Part shown: positions 1-6,983 of the stretch, piece after piece
How the letters are laid out: every line of letters starts with the position of its first letter
How positions within the stretch are numbered: the stretch's first letter is position 1
NCBI GenBank assembly: GCA_018240685.1
Contig: JAFEFG010000033.1
Coordinates: 1 to 44,936 of the forward strand
Direction: 5' to 3'
DNA from: Pseudomonadota bacterium
GTDB lineage: Bacteria; Pseudomonadota; Alphaproteobacteria; Reyranellales; Reyranellaceae
Length of the DNA stretch: 44,936 nt
Program-made: the position numbers and the translations under genes
The notes under the pieces: generated by a model
The model's database searches: none
Told to the model about the DNA's origin: nothing
Seen by the model: the letters and a program-made list of their open reading frames with translations, nothing else

Positions 1-413
1 GGAAGGGGGCGCACTTCCGCATTCCCGAGGTCGAGCTGGGCATGAACATGAGCTGGGGCTCGATCCCGCGCATGCTGGCGTTGATGGGGCCGGCGCGCAC
101 CAAGCAGGCGGTGATCCTGGCCTCGGACCGTATCGGCGCCGCCGAGGCGCTGGAATGGCGTCTGGTCGAGAAGGTCGTCGAGGATGGCCAGGCGTTGACC
201 GAAGCCATGGCGTTTGCCGAACGCATCGCGCGGCAGCCGCCGATTCCCGTGCGGATGAGCAAGCTGTCGGTAAATCGCCTCGCCCATGCCCTCGACGATC
301 TCGCCGCGCACATGGACGCCGACCAGAACGTGCTGACGGGCCTCACTGAAGACTACACGGAGGGTACGTCGGCCTTCCGCGAGAAGCGCAGGCCGGTGTT
401 CAAGGGACGCTAG
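1..413 (+). CDS. Enoyl-CoA hydratase/isomerase family protein, C-terminal part
   Basis: This is the 3' end of a crotonase-superfamily gene; its 5' end lies outside the window and the reading frame is already open at base 3. The visible part (about 136 residues) begins with FRIPEVELGMNMSWG and runs through a region with ARTKQAVILASDRIGAAEAL, typical of the crotonase fold after the oxyanion-hole helix, and a C-terminal helical trimerisation region ending FREKRRPVFKGR. The family hydrates or isomerises enoyl-CoA thioesters in the cytoplasm. The exact substrate cannot be told because the N-terminal oxyanion-hole region is missing. The GS in GSIPRM lies where many hydratases carry a catalytic Glu, so a non-canonical activity is possible. 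The stop codon shares the tetranucleotide CTAG with the stop of the convergent DUF1289 gene. Confidence 0.85.
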   Translation, partial: KGAHFRIPEVELGMNMSWGSIPRMLALMGPARTKQAVILASDRIGAAEALEWRLVEKVVEDGQALTEAMAFAERIARQPPIPVRMSKLSVNRLAHALDDLAAHMDADQNVLTGLTEDYTEGTSAFREKRRPVFKGR

Positions 414-607
414 CGCTGCCGGGTGCGCGTCGGCAGCTCGTCGATGATCCGGCGGCGCTCGACGTCATCCATGATCGACCAGCGCCCGATCTCGTCGAGG
501 GTGCGCTTGCAGCCGATGCAGTAGGAGCCGCGCGAGTCGATCGTGCAGATGCCGATGCAGGGCGACACCACGCGTGGCGGGCGCGGCGGGGACGCGGTGC
601 CGCACAT
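410..607 (-). CDS. DUF1289 family small cysteine-rich protein
   Basis: A 65-residue protein with the DUF1289 pattern: SPCIGICTIDSRGSYCIGCKRT, quoted here in pieces as SPCIGIC then YCIGCKRTLDEI, followed by W and a C-terminal helix (VERRRIIDELPTR). The four cysteines in two CxxxC/CxxC-like pairs suggest metal or Fe-S binding, but the family has no firmly established function. It lies 5 nt downstream of phaR on the same strand and is probably co-transcribed with it. Its stop overlaps the convergent enoyl-CoA hydratase stop by 4 nt. No clear Shine-Dalgarno precedes the ATG at 607, and an internal GTG near residue 13 is an alternative start. Confidence 0.8.
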   Translation of the reverse strand: MCGTASPPRPPRVVSPCIGICTIDSRGSYCIGCKRTLDEIGRWSIMDDVERRRIIDELPTRTRQR

Positions 608-612
608 GCGTG

Positions 613-1248
613 TCAGGGCTTCTTGCTGAGCTCCGTAAGCTGGCTCTGCAGCTCATCGAGCTTGCGCTTCAGGTCGTCGATACCTTCGGCCCCGCCCGCC
701 GCCGCAGGCGGCGTCTCGCCCTTGGGCGGCTCCGCGCCGTTGGCATGGGCTGGCGGCGTCGGCGGGGTCTGCCCGGCGGCGAACGGATTGAACATCCGCA
801 TCGCCTGCTCGAACATCGCCATGTTCTGCTTGCCCATCGACTCGAACTGCTGGAACGGGTTGAAGCCGAAGGCGTTCTGCAGATAGCGCCGCATCTGTTC
901 CTGGTTGCGCGCGAACTGCGTCATCGACATCTCGAGATATTGCGGCACCACCCCCTGCAGGCTGTCGCCATAGAAGGAGATGAGCTGGCGCAGGAACGGG
1001 ATCGGCAGCAGCGTCTGCCCGCCCTTGCTCTCTTCCTCGAAGATGATCTGCGTCAGGACCGGGCGAGTGATGTCCTCACCAGTCTTGGCGTCGTAGACCA
1101 CGAAATCGGTCTTGTCCTTCACCATCTGCGACAGATGGTCGAGGGTCACGTAAGCCGACGTGGCGGTGTTGTAGAGCCGTCGATTCGCATATTTCTTGAT
1201 AACGACGGGGGCCGGTTTGGGGCCGCTTTCTGGTGCCTGTTCGGCCAT
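613..1248 (-). CDS. phaR: PHA synthesis repressor PhaR
   Basis: A 211-residue PhaR-type regulator. The N-terminal DNA/PHA-binding domain is recognisable from VVIKKYANRRLYNT and YVTLDHLSQMV, followed by FVVYDAKTGEDITRPVLTQI (about residues 15-70). A PHB-accumulation regulatory repeat region follows with LRQLISFYGDSLQ and two further helices. The tail is Pro/Ala-rich and ends in a short amphipathic helix, DDLKRKLDELQSQLTEL. In characterised systems PhaR binds PHA granules and, when polymer is absent, represses phasin genes and itself. A GAGGAG Shine-Dalgarno sits 9 nt before the ATG at 1248. The gene is divergent from the synthase genes and is followed by the DUF1289 gene 5 nt later. Confidence 0.93.
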   Translation of the reverse strand: MAEQAPESGPKPAPVVIKKYANRRLYNTATSAYVTLDHLSQMVKDKTDFVVYDAKTGEDITRPVLTQIIFEEESKGGQTLLPIPFLRQLISFYGDSLQGVVPQYLEMSMTQFARNQEQMRRYLQNAFGFNPFQQFESMGKQNMAMFEQAMRMFNPFAAGQTPPTPPAHANGAEPPKGETPPAAAGGAEGIDDLKRKLDELQSQLTELSKKP

Positions 1249-1302
1249 TACGCTGCGCTCCTCTGCCCGTACGCTGAACGCTCGTCCACTCCCAGTGGCG
1301 GG

Positions 1303-1331
1303 ACCTTAGCGCCGATGCCGCACTGCGACAA
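1303..1331 (-). promoter_or_regulatory. Candidate sigma-70 promoter of phaR
   Basis: On the minus strand TTGTCG (1331-1326) and TAAGGT (1308-1303) are separated by exactly 17 nt. The inferred transcript start near 1296 leaves a 5' leader of about 48 nt. A short inverted repeat, CCACT-CCC-AGTGG at 1286-1298, straddles that start and could be an operator for autoregulation, but it is short enough to be chance. Confidence 0.4.
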
Positions 1332-1376
1332 GTAAGCTTAGTGGCTGCGAAACGATGTCGTAACAGGCCGATGGGT

Positions 1377-1382
1377 TATAGT
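1377..1382 (+). promoter_or_regulatory. Candidate -10 box of a leaderless transcript
   Basis: TATAGT lies 6 nt upstream of the ATG at 1389, so transcription would begin at about the start codon itself. No Shine-Dalgarno is present before this ATG, and no good -35 hexamer is seen at the expected place (about 1354-1359). Confidence 0.3.
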
Positions 1383-1388
1383 AGTGGT

Positions 1389-1745
1389 ATGGCCTCGGAC
1401 AAGGACGACATGTCGGGTGACTTCGATCGTTTGGCTCGGCGCTACCTCGATCTGTGGCAGAGCCAGCTTTCCGGTCTGGCTTCCGACCAGGCGCTGACCG
1501 ATCAGATCGCGCGTCTCTTCGCGGCCGCGAATGCGCAGGTTGCGTCTGCAATACAAGCCGCCCAAGCTGCTCCCCATGCCGCCGCCGCCTCCTCCGCCGG
1601 TACCTCCGCAGACAGCGCGTCTGGGACCGCGTCCGCTGCCCCTGCATCTGGGCACGGCGCTGATGACGTGGGCGAGCTCCGAAAGCGCGTGGCAGCTCTG
1701 GAAGCGCGACTCGCCGAACTCGAGTCCAAGCTCGGCCGCGCCTGA
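1389..1745 (+). CDS. Small Ala-rich coiled-coil protein, possible PhaE-like or PHA-granule partner of the synthase
   Basis: A 118-residue protein that I cannot assign with certainty. The N-terminal helix FDRLARRYLDLWQSQLSGL is followed by an Ala/Ser-rich linker and a C-terminal heptad segment (VGELRKRVAALEARLAEL) predicted to form a coiled coil. Class III PHA synthases (PhaC) need a partner, PhaE. The position immediately upstream of, and overlapping, a class III-like phaC suggests a reduced PhaE-like or phasin-like partner. The C-terminal helix resembles that of the neighbouring PhaR. The start is uncertain: GTG 1341, ATG 1371, ATG 1389 (behind a TATAGT box) and ATG 1410 (behind AAGGA, 4 nt) are all in frame. 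The end overlaps the chosen phaC start by 83 nt in another frame. Confidence 0.6.
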   Translation: MASDKDDMSGDFDRLARRYLDLWQSQLSGLASDQALTDQIARLFAAANAQVASAIQAAQAAPHAAAASSAGTSADSASGTASAAPASGHGADDVGELRKRVAALEARLAELESKLGRA

Positions 1746-2853
1746 AGCCCTCGCGGCCGTCATCGCCGAGGCGAACGCGCTGGAGACGAGGACGAGCGCC
1801 GGGCGGTTCGAGGCTTCACTTCACCGTGAGATCATGCGGCGCATGGAGCGCCTGGCCGCGGGCGTGCTCGCCTATCGGCAACACACATTCCATCGCGCGC
1901 TCGAGGATCCGCCGACCGTGTGGCGCGAAGGCAGCACGCGCCTGCTCGATTTCGGCGCAACGAGCCGGATCGCGCGCAGGAAGGGCACGCGGGCCGTCCT
2001 GGTCGTGCCCTCGCTCATCAATCGCTGGGAGGTGCTCGACCTCACGGCGGAGAAGAGCCTGATGCGCGCCATGGCGGCGCAGGGGTTGCGGCCCTACCTC
2101 GTCGACTGGGGGACGCCGGGAGCGGAGGAGCGGGGCTTCGACGTCACCGCCTATGTCGCGCGGCTCGACCGGGCGCTGGCTTTCGTCGCCCGGCGCGCGC
2201 GTCGACGCGCGGCGCTGATGGGCTATTGCATGGGCGGCACGCTCACTGTGGCACTGGCCGCGCAGCGGCCACGGCGTGTTGCGGGGCTCGCGCTGCTGGC
2301 GGCGCCATGGGATTTCCATGCCGACACGGCCGGCCACGCCTTCCTGCTGTCGGCGGGCCCGCTGCTCGCAGAGCTGGCTGACCAGGTGGGCGAACTGCCG
2401 GTCGACATCCTGCAGACCCTGTTCTGGTCGCTCGATCCGTGGCTGGCGGTGAAGAAATTCGGTCGCTTCCTGGGGCTCGATCAGCAGGGCGACCACGCCC
2501 GCGAATTCGTGCTGCTGGAGGATTGGTTGAACGAGGGCCCGCCGCTGGCCGGGCCCGTGGCGCGGGAATGCCTTGTCGGCTGGTACGGCGAGAACGTGAC
2601 GGCAGCGAACAAATGGGTCGTGGGCGGCCGGCGCATCGTGCCGCGCAAGATCAAGGCGCCCGCGCTGGTGATGATCCCTTCCGGCGATCGCATCGTGCCG
2701 CCGCTCTCGGCCGCCGCCTTGGTGGATCCCAAACGGGGCCTGAAGAACGCCGCGCGCCTCGACCTCCCGCTGGGGCATATCGGCATGGTGGTGAGCAGCC
2801 GCGCGCGCGATCTCGCCTGGGCGCCGTTGATCGACTGGCTGAAGGCGCGATGA
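1663..2853 (+). CDS. phaC: Poly(3-hydroxyalkanoate) synthase, class III-like PhaC
   Basis: An alpha/beta-hydrolase-fold PHA synthase of about 396 residues, the short length typical of class III enzymes. It joins 3-hydroxyacyl-CoA units into polyester on the granule surface. The lipase-like box GYCMGG carries the catalytic Cys (about residue 189). The Asp follows in IPSGDRIVPP (about 342) and the His in LPLGHIGMV (about 372). WEVLDL, VDWG and LEDWLNEGPPL are also family-typical. Upstream codons back to 1531 are open but encode a poly-proline stretch that is a shadow of the preceding gene. The choice of ATG 1663 implies translational coupling through an 83-nt overlap; ATG 1834 would give a shorter 339-residue protein. 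No classical phaE is nearby. Confidence 0.85.
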   Translation: MTWASSESAWQLWKRDSPNSSPSSAAPEALAAVIAEANALETRTSAGRFEASLHREIMRRMERLAAGVLAYRQHTFHRALEDPPTVWREGSTRLLDFGATSRIARRKGTRAVLVVPSLINRWEVLDLTAEKSLMRAMAAQGLRPYLVDWGTPGAEERGFDVTAYVARLDRALAFVARRARRRAALMGYCMGGTLTVALAAQRPRRVAGLALLAAPWDFHADTAGHAFLLSAGPLLAELADQVGELPVDILQTLFWSLDPWLAVKKFGRFLGLDQQGDHAREFVLLEDWLNEGPPLAGPVARECLVGWYGENVTAANKWVVGGRRIVPRKIKAPALVMIPSGDRIVPPLSAAALVDPKRGLKNAARLDLPLGHIGMVVSSRARDLAWAPLIDWLKAR

Positions 2854-3190
2854 GCCCGGGTGCGATGCCGGTCGGTATTTGCAGGACCATGAACCGGTCC
2901 GGCCGCCGCGAGCACCGCGGGAAGGCCGAGATCAGGTAACGCCGGTCGGAGCGATCTCCGTACGCTTTGCGTCGCGGATTGTTACGGTTGCATTTCGACA
3001 GGGGCACTGGTGCGCCCGCAGGAACGCGAAAGCCGTCGTTGCGGCGCTTGCGCGCATGCGCCAGGCAGCGCCAAACGTGTGACGCGACGCCGGATTCACC
3101 CGGCTCACCTGGCGGTCGGGCGCTCCTTGCGGGGGCCGTCCGGCGGCCTATAACATGAGTACCAAGGGCGGCCAGCAAGGAGGGACTTTT
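2854..3190. other. Gene-free region between phaC and phaA
   Basis: A 337-nt stretch without a convincing reading frame on either strand. It holds the candidate phaA promoter near its right end and a GC-rich stem (3001-3017, with a one-base bulge). Nothing recognisable as a terminator or a small RNA could be supported. Confidence 0.5.
3127..3154 (+). promoter_or_regulatory. Candidate promoter of phaA
   Basis: TTGCGG (3127-3132) and TATAAC (3149-3154) are spaced by 16 nt. The -10 hexamer matches the sigma-70 consensus in five of six bases. The predicted leader before the ATG at 3191 is about 30 nt and contains the strong Shine-Dalgarno. Confidence 0.4.
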
Positions 3191-4369
3191 ATGGCAACGG
3201 AAATCGTCATCGCGAGCGCGGCTCGCACGCCCATCGGCACGTTCAACGGGGCGTTCGGCTCCGTTCCCGCGCACGACCTCGGCAAGATCGCCATCAAGGG
3301 CGCGCTCGAGCGCGCCAAGGTGAAGCCGGAAGAGGTCGACGAAGTCATCATGGGCCAGATCCTGACCGCGGGTCAGGGACAGAATCCGGCACGTCAGGCG
3401 GCGGTCAATTCCGGCATTCCGGTCGAAAAGACGGCGCTCGGCATCAATCAGCTGTGCGGCTCCGGCCTGCGCGCCGTCGCCTTCGGCTGGCAGGCGATCC
3501 GCAACGGCGATGCGTCCATCATGGTGGTCGGCGGCCAGGAGAGCATGAGCCAGGCCCCGCACGTTGCTCATCTGCGCGACGGCGTGAAGATGGGCGAGAT
3601 GAAGATGATCGACTCCATGCTCAAGGACGGCCTGTGGGACGCCTTCCACGGCTATCACATGGGCAACACGGCCGAGAACGTGGCGCAGAAATACCAGATC
3701 ACGCGCGCCGAGCAGGATGCCTTTGCCGCATCGTCGCAGAACAAGGCCGAGGCGGCGCAGAAGGGCGGCAAGTTCAAGGACGAGATCGTCCCGGTCACGG
3801 TCAAGACCCGCAAGGGCGAGGTCGTCGTCGATACCGACGAGTTCCCCCGCCATGGCACGACGGTCGAATCGCTCGGCAAGCTGCGTCCGGCTTTCTCCAA
3901 GGAAGGATCGGTCACGGCCGGCAACGCGTCGGGCATCAACGACGGCGCGGCGGCGCTGGTGCTGATGAGCGCCGATGAGGCGAAGAAGCGCGGCATCAAG
4001 CCGCTCGCCAAGATCATTTCGTGGGCGACCACGGGCGTCGATCCGTCGATCATGGGCATCGGCCCCGTGACGGCGTCGCAGGCCGCCCTGAAGAAGGCCG
4101 GCTGGACGGTGAAGGATCTCGATCTGGTCGAGGCCAACGAGGCCTTCGCCGCACAGGCAGTCGCGGTCGGCAAGGAGCTTGGCCTCGATCCGACCAAGCT
4201 CAATGTCAATGGCGGCGCGATTGCGCTTGGCCATCCGATCGGCGCCTCGGGCGCACGCGTGCTCACCACGCTGCTCTACGAGATGCAGAAGCGCGATGCC
4301 AAGAAGGGCCTCGCCACGCTCTGCATTGGCGGCGGCATGGGCATTGCCATGTGCGTCCAGCGCGACTGA
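3191..4369 (+). CDS. phaA: Acetyl-CoA acetyltransferase (beta-ketothiolase) PhaA
   Basis: A 392-residue biosynthetic thiolase that condenses two acetyl-CoA into acetoacetyl-CoA, the first step to PHB. Thiolase landmarks are all present. The acylated Cys89 is in NQLCGSGLR, His348 in [16 protein letters not shown] and Cys378 in LCIGGGMG, the same numbering as the well-studied Zoogloea enzyme. The start is set by AAGGAGGG (3177-3184), 6 nt before ATG 3191; the in-frame ATG 3155 lacks such a site and overlaps the -10 box. It sits between phaC and an MFS gene, with phaB further on, so the pathway phaA-phaB-phaC is complete in the window. Confidence 0.96.
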   Translation: MATEIVIASAARTPIGTFNGAFGSVPAHDLGKIAIKGALERAKVKPEEVDEVIMGQILTAGQGQNPARQAAVNSGIPVEKTALGINQLCGSGLRAVAFGWQAIRNGDASIMVVGGQESMSQAPHVAHLRDGVKMGEMKMIDSMLKDGLWDAFHGYHMGNTAENVAQKYQITRAEQDAFAASSQNKAEAAQKGGKFKDEIVPVTVKTRKGEVVVDTDEFPRHGTTVESLGKLRPAFSKEGSVTAGNASGINDGAAALVLMSADEAKKRGIKPLAKIISWATTGVDPSIMGIGPVTASQAALKKAGWTVKDLDLVEANEAFAAQAVAVGKELGLDPTKLNVNGGAIALGHPIGASGARVLTTLLYEMQKRDAKKGLATLCIGGGMGIAMCVQRD

Positions 4370-4379
4370 GATTCTTGTC

Positions 4380-4406
4380 GGACCGCGGGCTTCCAGCCTG
4401 CGGTCC
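4380..4406 (+). terminator. Hairpin after phaA, weak terminator
   Basis: An 11-bp stem (4380-4390 with 4396-4406, one G-U pair, 5-nt loop) begins 10 nt after the phaA stop. No U-tract follows, so it may slow RNA decay or polymerase and not terminate fully. Confidence 0.4.
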
Positions 4407-4494
4407 CGAAAAAGACAATACCTCGCCGCTCGCGGATAGAGCGGCTTCCTGAGGATTCCTAGGTTCGCGCCAAAGCGAACCCGGGAGTTCTTTG

Positions 4495-5727
4495 GTGTCC
4501 AATTCCAATAATGCGTTGCTGCCGTCGACCTTCAATCGGTTGGCGTGGTCCAATCTGGCCGCCCAATCGGCGGAACAGGTGGCGTTGGCGGCTGCCCCGA
4601 TCGTGGCCGTGCTCGCCCTGGGGGCAGGTGAGGGCGAGACGGGTGCGCTGCAGACGGCGCTGACGCTGCCGTTCGTGCTGTTCGCCATTCCGGCCGGCCT
4701 GCTGGCCGACCGTCTGTCGCGGCGCCGGCTGATGGCCTCGGCCGAAGCCCTGCGAGCGGTAGCACTGCTTGCGATCCTTGCGGCGATCTCCTTCGGTGTG
4801 CTGACCCTCTGGCTGCTGGCGCTGCTGGGCTTCGTGGCGGTGTGCGGCACGGTCGTCTACAGCGTCGCCGCGCCAGCACTCGTTCCCTCGCTAGTGGCGC
4901 CCGCGGCGTTGCCTGCTGCGAATGCCCGGATCGAGCTCGCGCGCACGGTGGCCTTCGCCGGCGGGCCGGCTCTGGGCGGCTTTCTCGTGGGGTGGATCGG
5001 CGCCGGACCGGCATTCGGCTGTGCTGCGGTGTTGTCGGTGGCAGCGGTCGTGCTCCTGGTCGGTCTGTTCGAGCCGGCGCGCCAGGCCGCGCCGCGCCGG
5101 CACCCGCTGCAGGAAATCCGCGAGGGCGCCGCCTTCGTTTTCCGCCATCCGCTGCTGCGGCCGGTTTTCGCGACGCAGTTCATCTTCAACACGGCGTGGT
5201 TCCTCATGCTTGCCGTCTTCGTGCCGTACGGCGTCCACCGTCTCGGTCTCTCGGCCTCCGGTGTCGGCACCGTGCTGGCGATGTACGGCGTCGGCATGGT
5301 GGTCGGCGCTGCTCTCGCCACGCGGGTGATGCGCTGGCTGCCCTTCGGCAGCGTCATCGGGCTGGGCCCTGTCACGGGCTTCGTCTCGTCCGTGGTCATG
5401 GCGCTCACCACGCTCTATCCGACGCCGGTACTGGCGGCGCTGAGCTTCTTCCTGCTGGGGGTCGGTCCGATCATCTGGGTCATCAGCACGACGACGCTGC
5501 GCCAGTCGGTGACGCCGCCGCGCCTCTTGGGTCGCATTTCGGCCATCAACATCATGAGCTACGGGGCGCGTCCGCTGGGCGCCGGCCTTGGCACGGTGGT
5601 CGGCGGCATCTGGGGAGCCGAGGCCTGCCTCTATCTTGCCGCGGCCGTCTTCGCCGCACAGGCTCTTGTCATCCTTCTGTCGCAGGCCGTCGGTCTTGCA
5701 CGCCAACCGGAGATGGTTGTTGAGTGA
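4495..5727 (+). CDS. MFS transporter, EntS/MFS_3-like exporter
   Basis: A 410-residue inner-membrane protein with about 12 hydrophobic segments. The MFS loop 2-3 motif is GLLADRLSRRRLM, and a central loop of charged residues (EPARQAAPRRHPLQEIREG) separates the two halves. The overall pattern resembles the MFS_3 group of drug or siderophore exporters; the substrate is unknown. GTG 4495 is preferred because GGGAG lies 7 nt upstream (4483-4487); TTG 4492 is the alternative. A 7-bp hairpin (4462-4468/4475-4481) lies just before the Shine-Dalgarno. It interrupts the otherwise continuous phaC-phaA-phaB order and may not be functionally linked to PHA. Confidence 0.82.
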   Translation: MSNSNNALLPSTFNRLAWSNLAAQSAEQVALAAAPIVAVLALGAGEGETGALQTALTLPFVLFAIPAGLLADRLSRRRLMASAEALRAVALLAILAAISFGVLTLWLLALLGFVAVCGTVVYSVAAPALVPSLVAPAALPAANARIELARTVAFAGGPALGGFLVGWIGAGPAFGCAAVLSVAAVVLLVGLFEPARQAAPRRHPLQEIREGAAFVFRHPLLRPVFATQFIFNTAWFLMLAVFVPYGVHRLGLSASGVGTVLAMYGVGMVVGAALATRVMRWLPFGSVIGLGPVTGFVSSVVMALTTLYPTPVLAALSFFLLGVGPIIWVISTTTLRQSVTPPRLLGRISAINIMSYGARPLGAGLGTVVGGIWGAEACLYLAAAVFAAQALVILLSQAVGLARQPEMVVE

Positions 5728-5793
5728 TCACTTCTCTTGCCTCGGCCCCGGGGACTCCGGCTAGAGTGGTGACACTAAGGCAGGGAGGAAGAC

Positions 5794-6519
5794 ATGGCAG
5801 GCAGAGTAGCGGTGGTCACCGGCGGTACGCGCGGTATCGGCGCGGCAATCTCGAAGATGCTGAAGCTGCGCGGGTATGAGGTTGCGGCCAATTATGCCGG
5901 CAACGACGTTGCCGCGAAGGCTTTCAAGGAAGAGACCGGCATTCCGGTCTACAAGTTCGATGTCAGCGACTATGCGGCCGTCAAGGAAGCGGTGGCGCAG
6001 ATCGAAAAGGATCTCGGGCCGGTCGACATCGTCGTGAACAACGCCGGCATCACCCGCGACGCCACCATGCGCAAGCTCGACCGCAGCATGTGGGACGCCG
6101 TGATCGATACGAATCTCGGCTCCTGCTTCAATGTCTCCAAGGCGGTGTGGGACGGCATGAACCAGCGCGGCTTCGGCCGTATCGTCAACATCGGCTCGAT
6201 CAACGGTCAGGGTGGGCAGTATGGTCAGGTGAACTACGCCGCCGCCAAGTCGGGTATCCACGGCTTCACCAAGGCACTGGCGCAGGAAGGCGCCGCCAAG
6301 GGCATCACGGTGAACGCCATCGCGCCGGGCTATACCGATACCGACATGGTTTCGGCCGTGCCGCCGAACGTGCTGGAGAAGATCATCGCCAAGATCCCGG
6401 TCGGCCGCCTCGGCAAGGCCGACGAGATCGCGCGCGGCGTCCTGTTCCTGGTCGCCGACGATGCCGGCTTCATCACCGGCTCGACGCTGTCGATCAACGG
6501 CGGCCAGCACATGTACTGA
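5794..6519 (+). CDS. phaB: Acetoacetyl-CoA reductase PhaB
   Basis: A 241-residue short-chain dehydrogenase that reduces acetoacetyl-CoA to (R)-3-hydroxybutyryl-CoA with NADPH for the PHA synthase. The nucleotide-binding motif is TGGTRGIG (residues 9-16), and NNAGIT is at 82-87. The catalytic Ser135 is in NIGSINGQGGQ, with Tyr148 and Lys152 in NYAAAKSG. The QGGQYGQ signature and C-terminal NGGQHMY are characteristic of PhaB. AGGGAGGAAG lies a few nt before the ATG. A weak TTGCCT/TAGAGT pair (5737-5767, 19-nt spacer) could be its promoter. A strong terminator follows. Confidence 0.95.
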   Translation: MAGRVAVVTGGTRGIGAAISKMLKLRGYEVAANYAGNDVAAKAFKEETGIPVYKFDVSDYAAVKEAVAQIEKDLGPVDIVVNNAGITRDATMRKLDRSMWDAVIDTNLGSCFNVSKAVWDGMNQRGFGRIVNIGSINGQGGQYGQVNYAAAKSGIHGFTKALAQEGAAKGITVNAIAPGYTDTDMVSAVPPNVLEKIIAKIPVGRLGKADEIARGVLFLVADDAGFITGSTLSINGGQHMY

Positions 6520-6545
6520 CGCGGCTCCTCTGCCGCGGATAAGAT

Positions 6546-6575
6546 GGGCCGGCCGGTGCGCCGGCCCTTTTGTTT
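6546..6575 (+). terminator. Rho-independent terminator after phaB
   Basis: GGGCCGGC (6546-6553) pairs perfectly with GCCGGCCC (6560-6567) across a 6-nt loop and is followed by TTTTGTTT. It closes the PHA transcription unit 26 nt after the phaB stop and directly precedes the Shine-Dalgarno of the next gene. Confidence 0.85.
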
Positions 6576-6584
6576 GGAGGTCGC

Positions 6585-6983
6585 ATGCCGAAGTTGATCG
6601 AATACAAGGATATGGGTCCCAGGGCCAAGGCGGTGGTGGACGGCATCGCCGTAGCGCGCGGCATCGATCCGGCCGCCATCAACAACGTCTGGAAGGCCCT
6701 GGCGCGTCATCCCGCCGTGATGGAGCGCTTCGCGGCCGAGATGAAGGCGGCCTTCGCGCCGGGCAAGCTCGATCCGCTCACCAAGGAATTAATTTATCTC
6801 GCGGTGAGCGTCGCCAATCAGTGCGAGTATTGCATTGCCTCCCATGGTGCCATGGCGCGCCGGAGGGGCATGACCGAGGAAATGCACGAGGAATTCATGG
6901 CCGTGGTGCTCGCCGCTCAGAAGGGCAACAAGATCGCCATGGCCTATCGCGTGCCGGTCGATGCGGCATTCGAGGAGGAATAG
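6585..6983 (+). CDS. AhpD-like / carboxymuconolactone decarboxylase family protein
   Basis: A 132-residue all-helical protein with the AhpD redox signature: Glu68, then Cys80, Cys83 and His87 (NQCEYCIASH, E-x11-C-x2-C-x3-H). Members of this family act as peroxidase-associated thiol proteins or as decarboxylases; the CxxC with Glu and His favours a thiol-redox role. GGAGG (6576-6580) lies 4 nt before ATG 6585; a TTG at 6570 is in frame but sits inside the terminator tail. The following methyltransferase starts at the next base after the stop, so the two are translated together. Confidence 0.82.
   Translation: MPKLIEYKDMGPRAKAVVDGIAVARGIDPAAINNVWKALARHPAVMERFAAEMKAAFAPGKLDPLTKELIYLAVSVANQCEYCIASHGAMARRRGMTEEMHEEFMAVVLAAQKGNKIAMAYRVPVDAAFEEE

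Noticed and set aside
1286..1298. CCACT-CCC-AGTGG as a PhaR operator
   Set aside because: Only 5 bp per arm and not matched upstream of phaA or phaB; mentioned with the promoter but not listed as a separate site.
1531..1662. N-terminal extension of PhaC with a poly-proline run
   Set aside because: It is the out-of-frame reading of the Ala-rich linker of the small upstream gene and has no start signal; PhaC begins near 1663 or 1834.
3001..3017. GC-rich stem in the phaC-phaA gap as a terminator or small RNA
   Set aside because: A bulged stem with a 4-nt loop and no U-tract; common by chance at this GC content.
2879..3082. 67-codon frame in the phaC-phaA gap as a small gene
   Set aside because: No Shine-Dalgarno, atypical Arg-rich composition and no recognisable motif.
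2651..4234. Long minus-strand open frame (527 codons) antisense to phaA
   Set aside because: phaA matches thiolases residue for residue on the plus strand; the antisense frame has low-complexity Arg/Ala sequence and no recognisable domain, as expected in GC-rich DNA.
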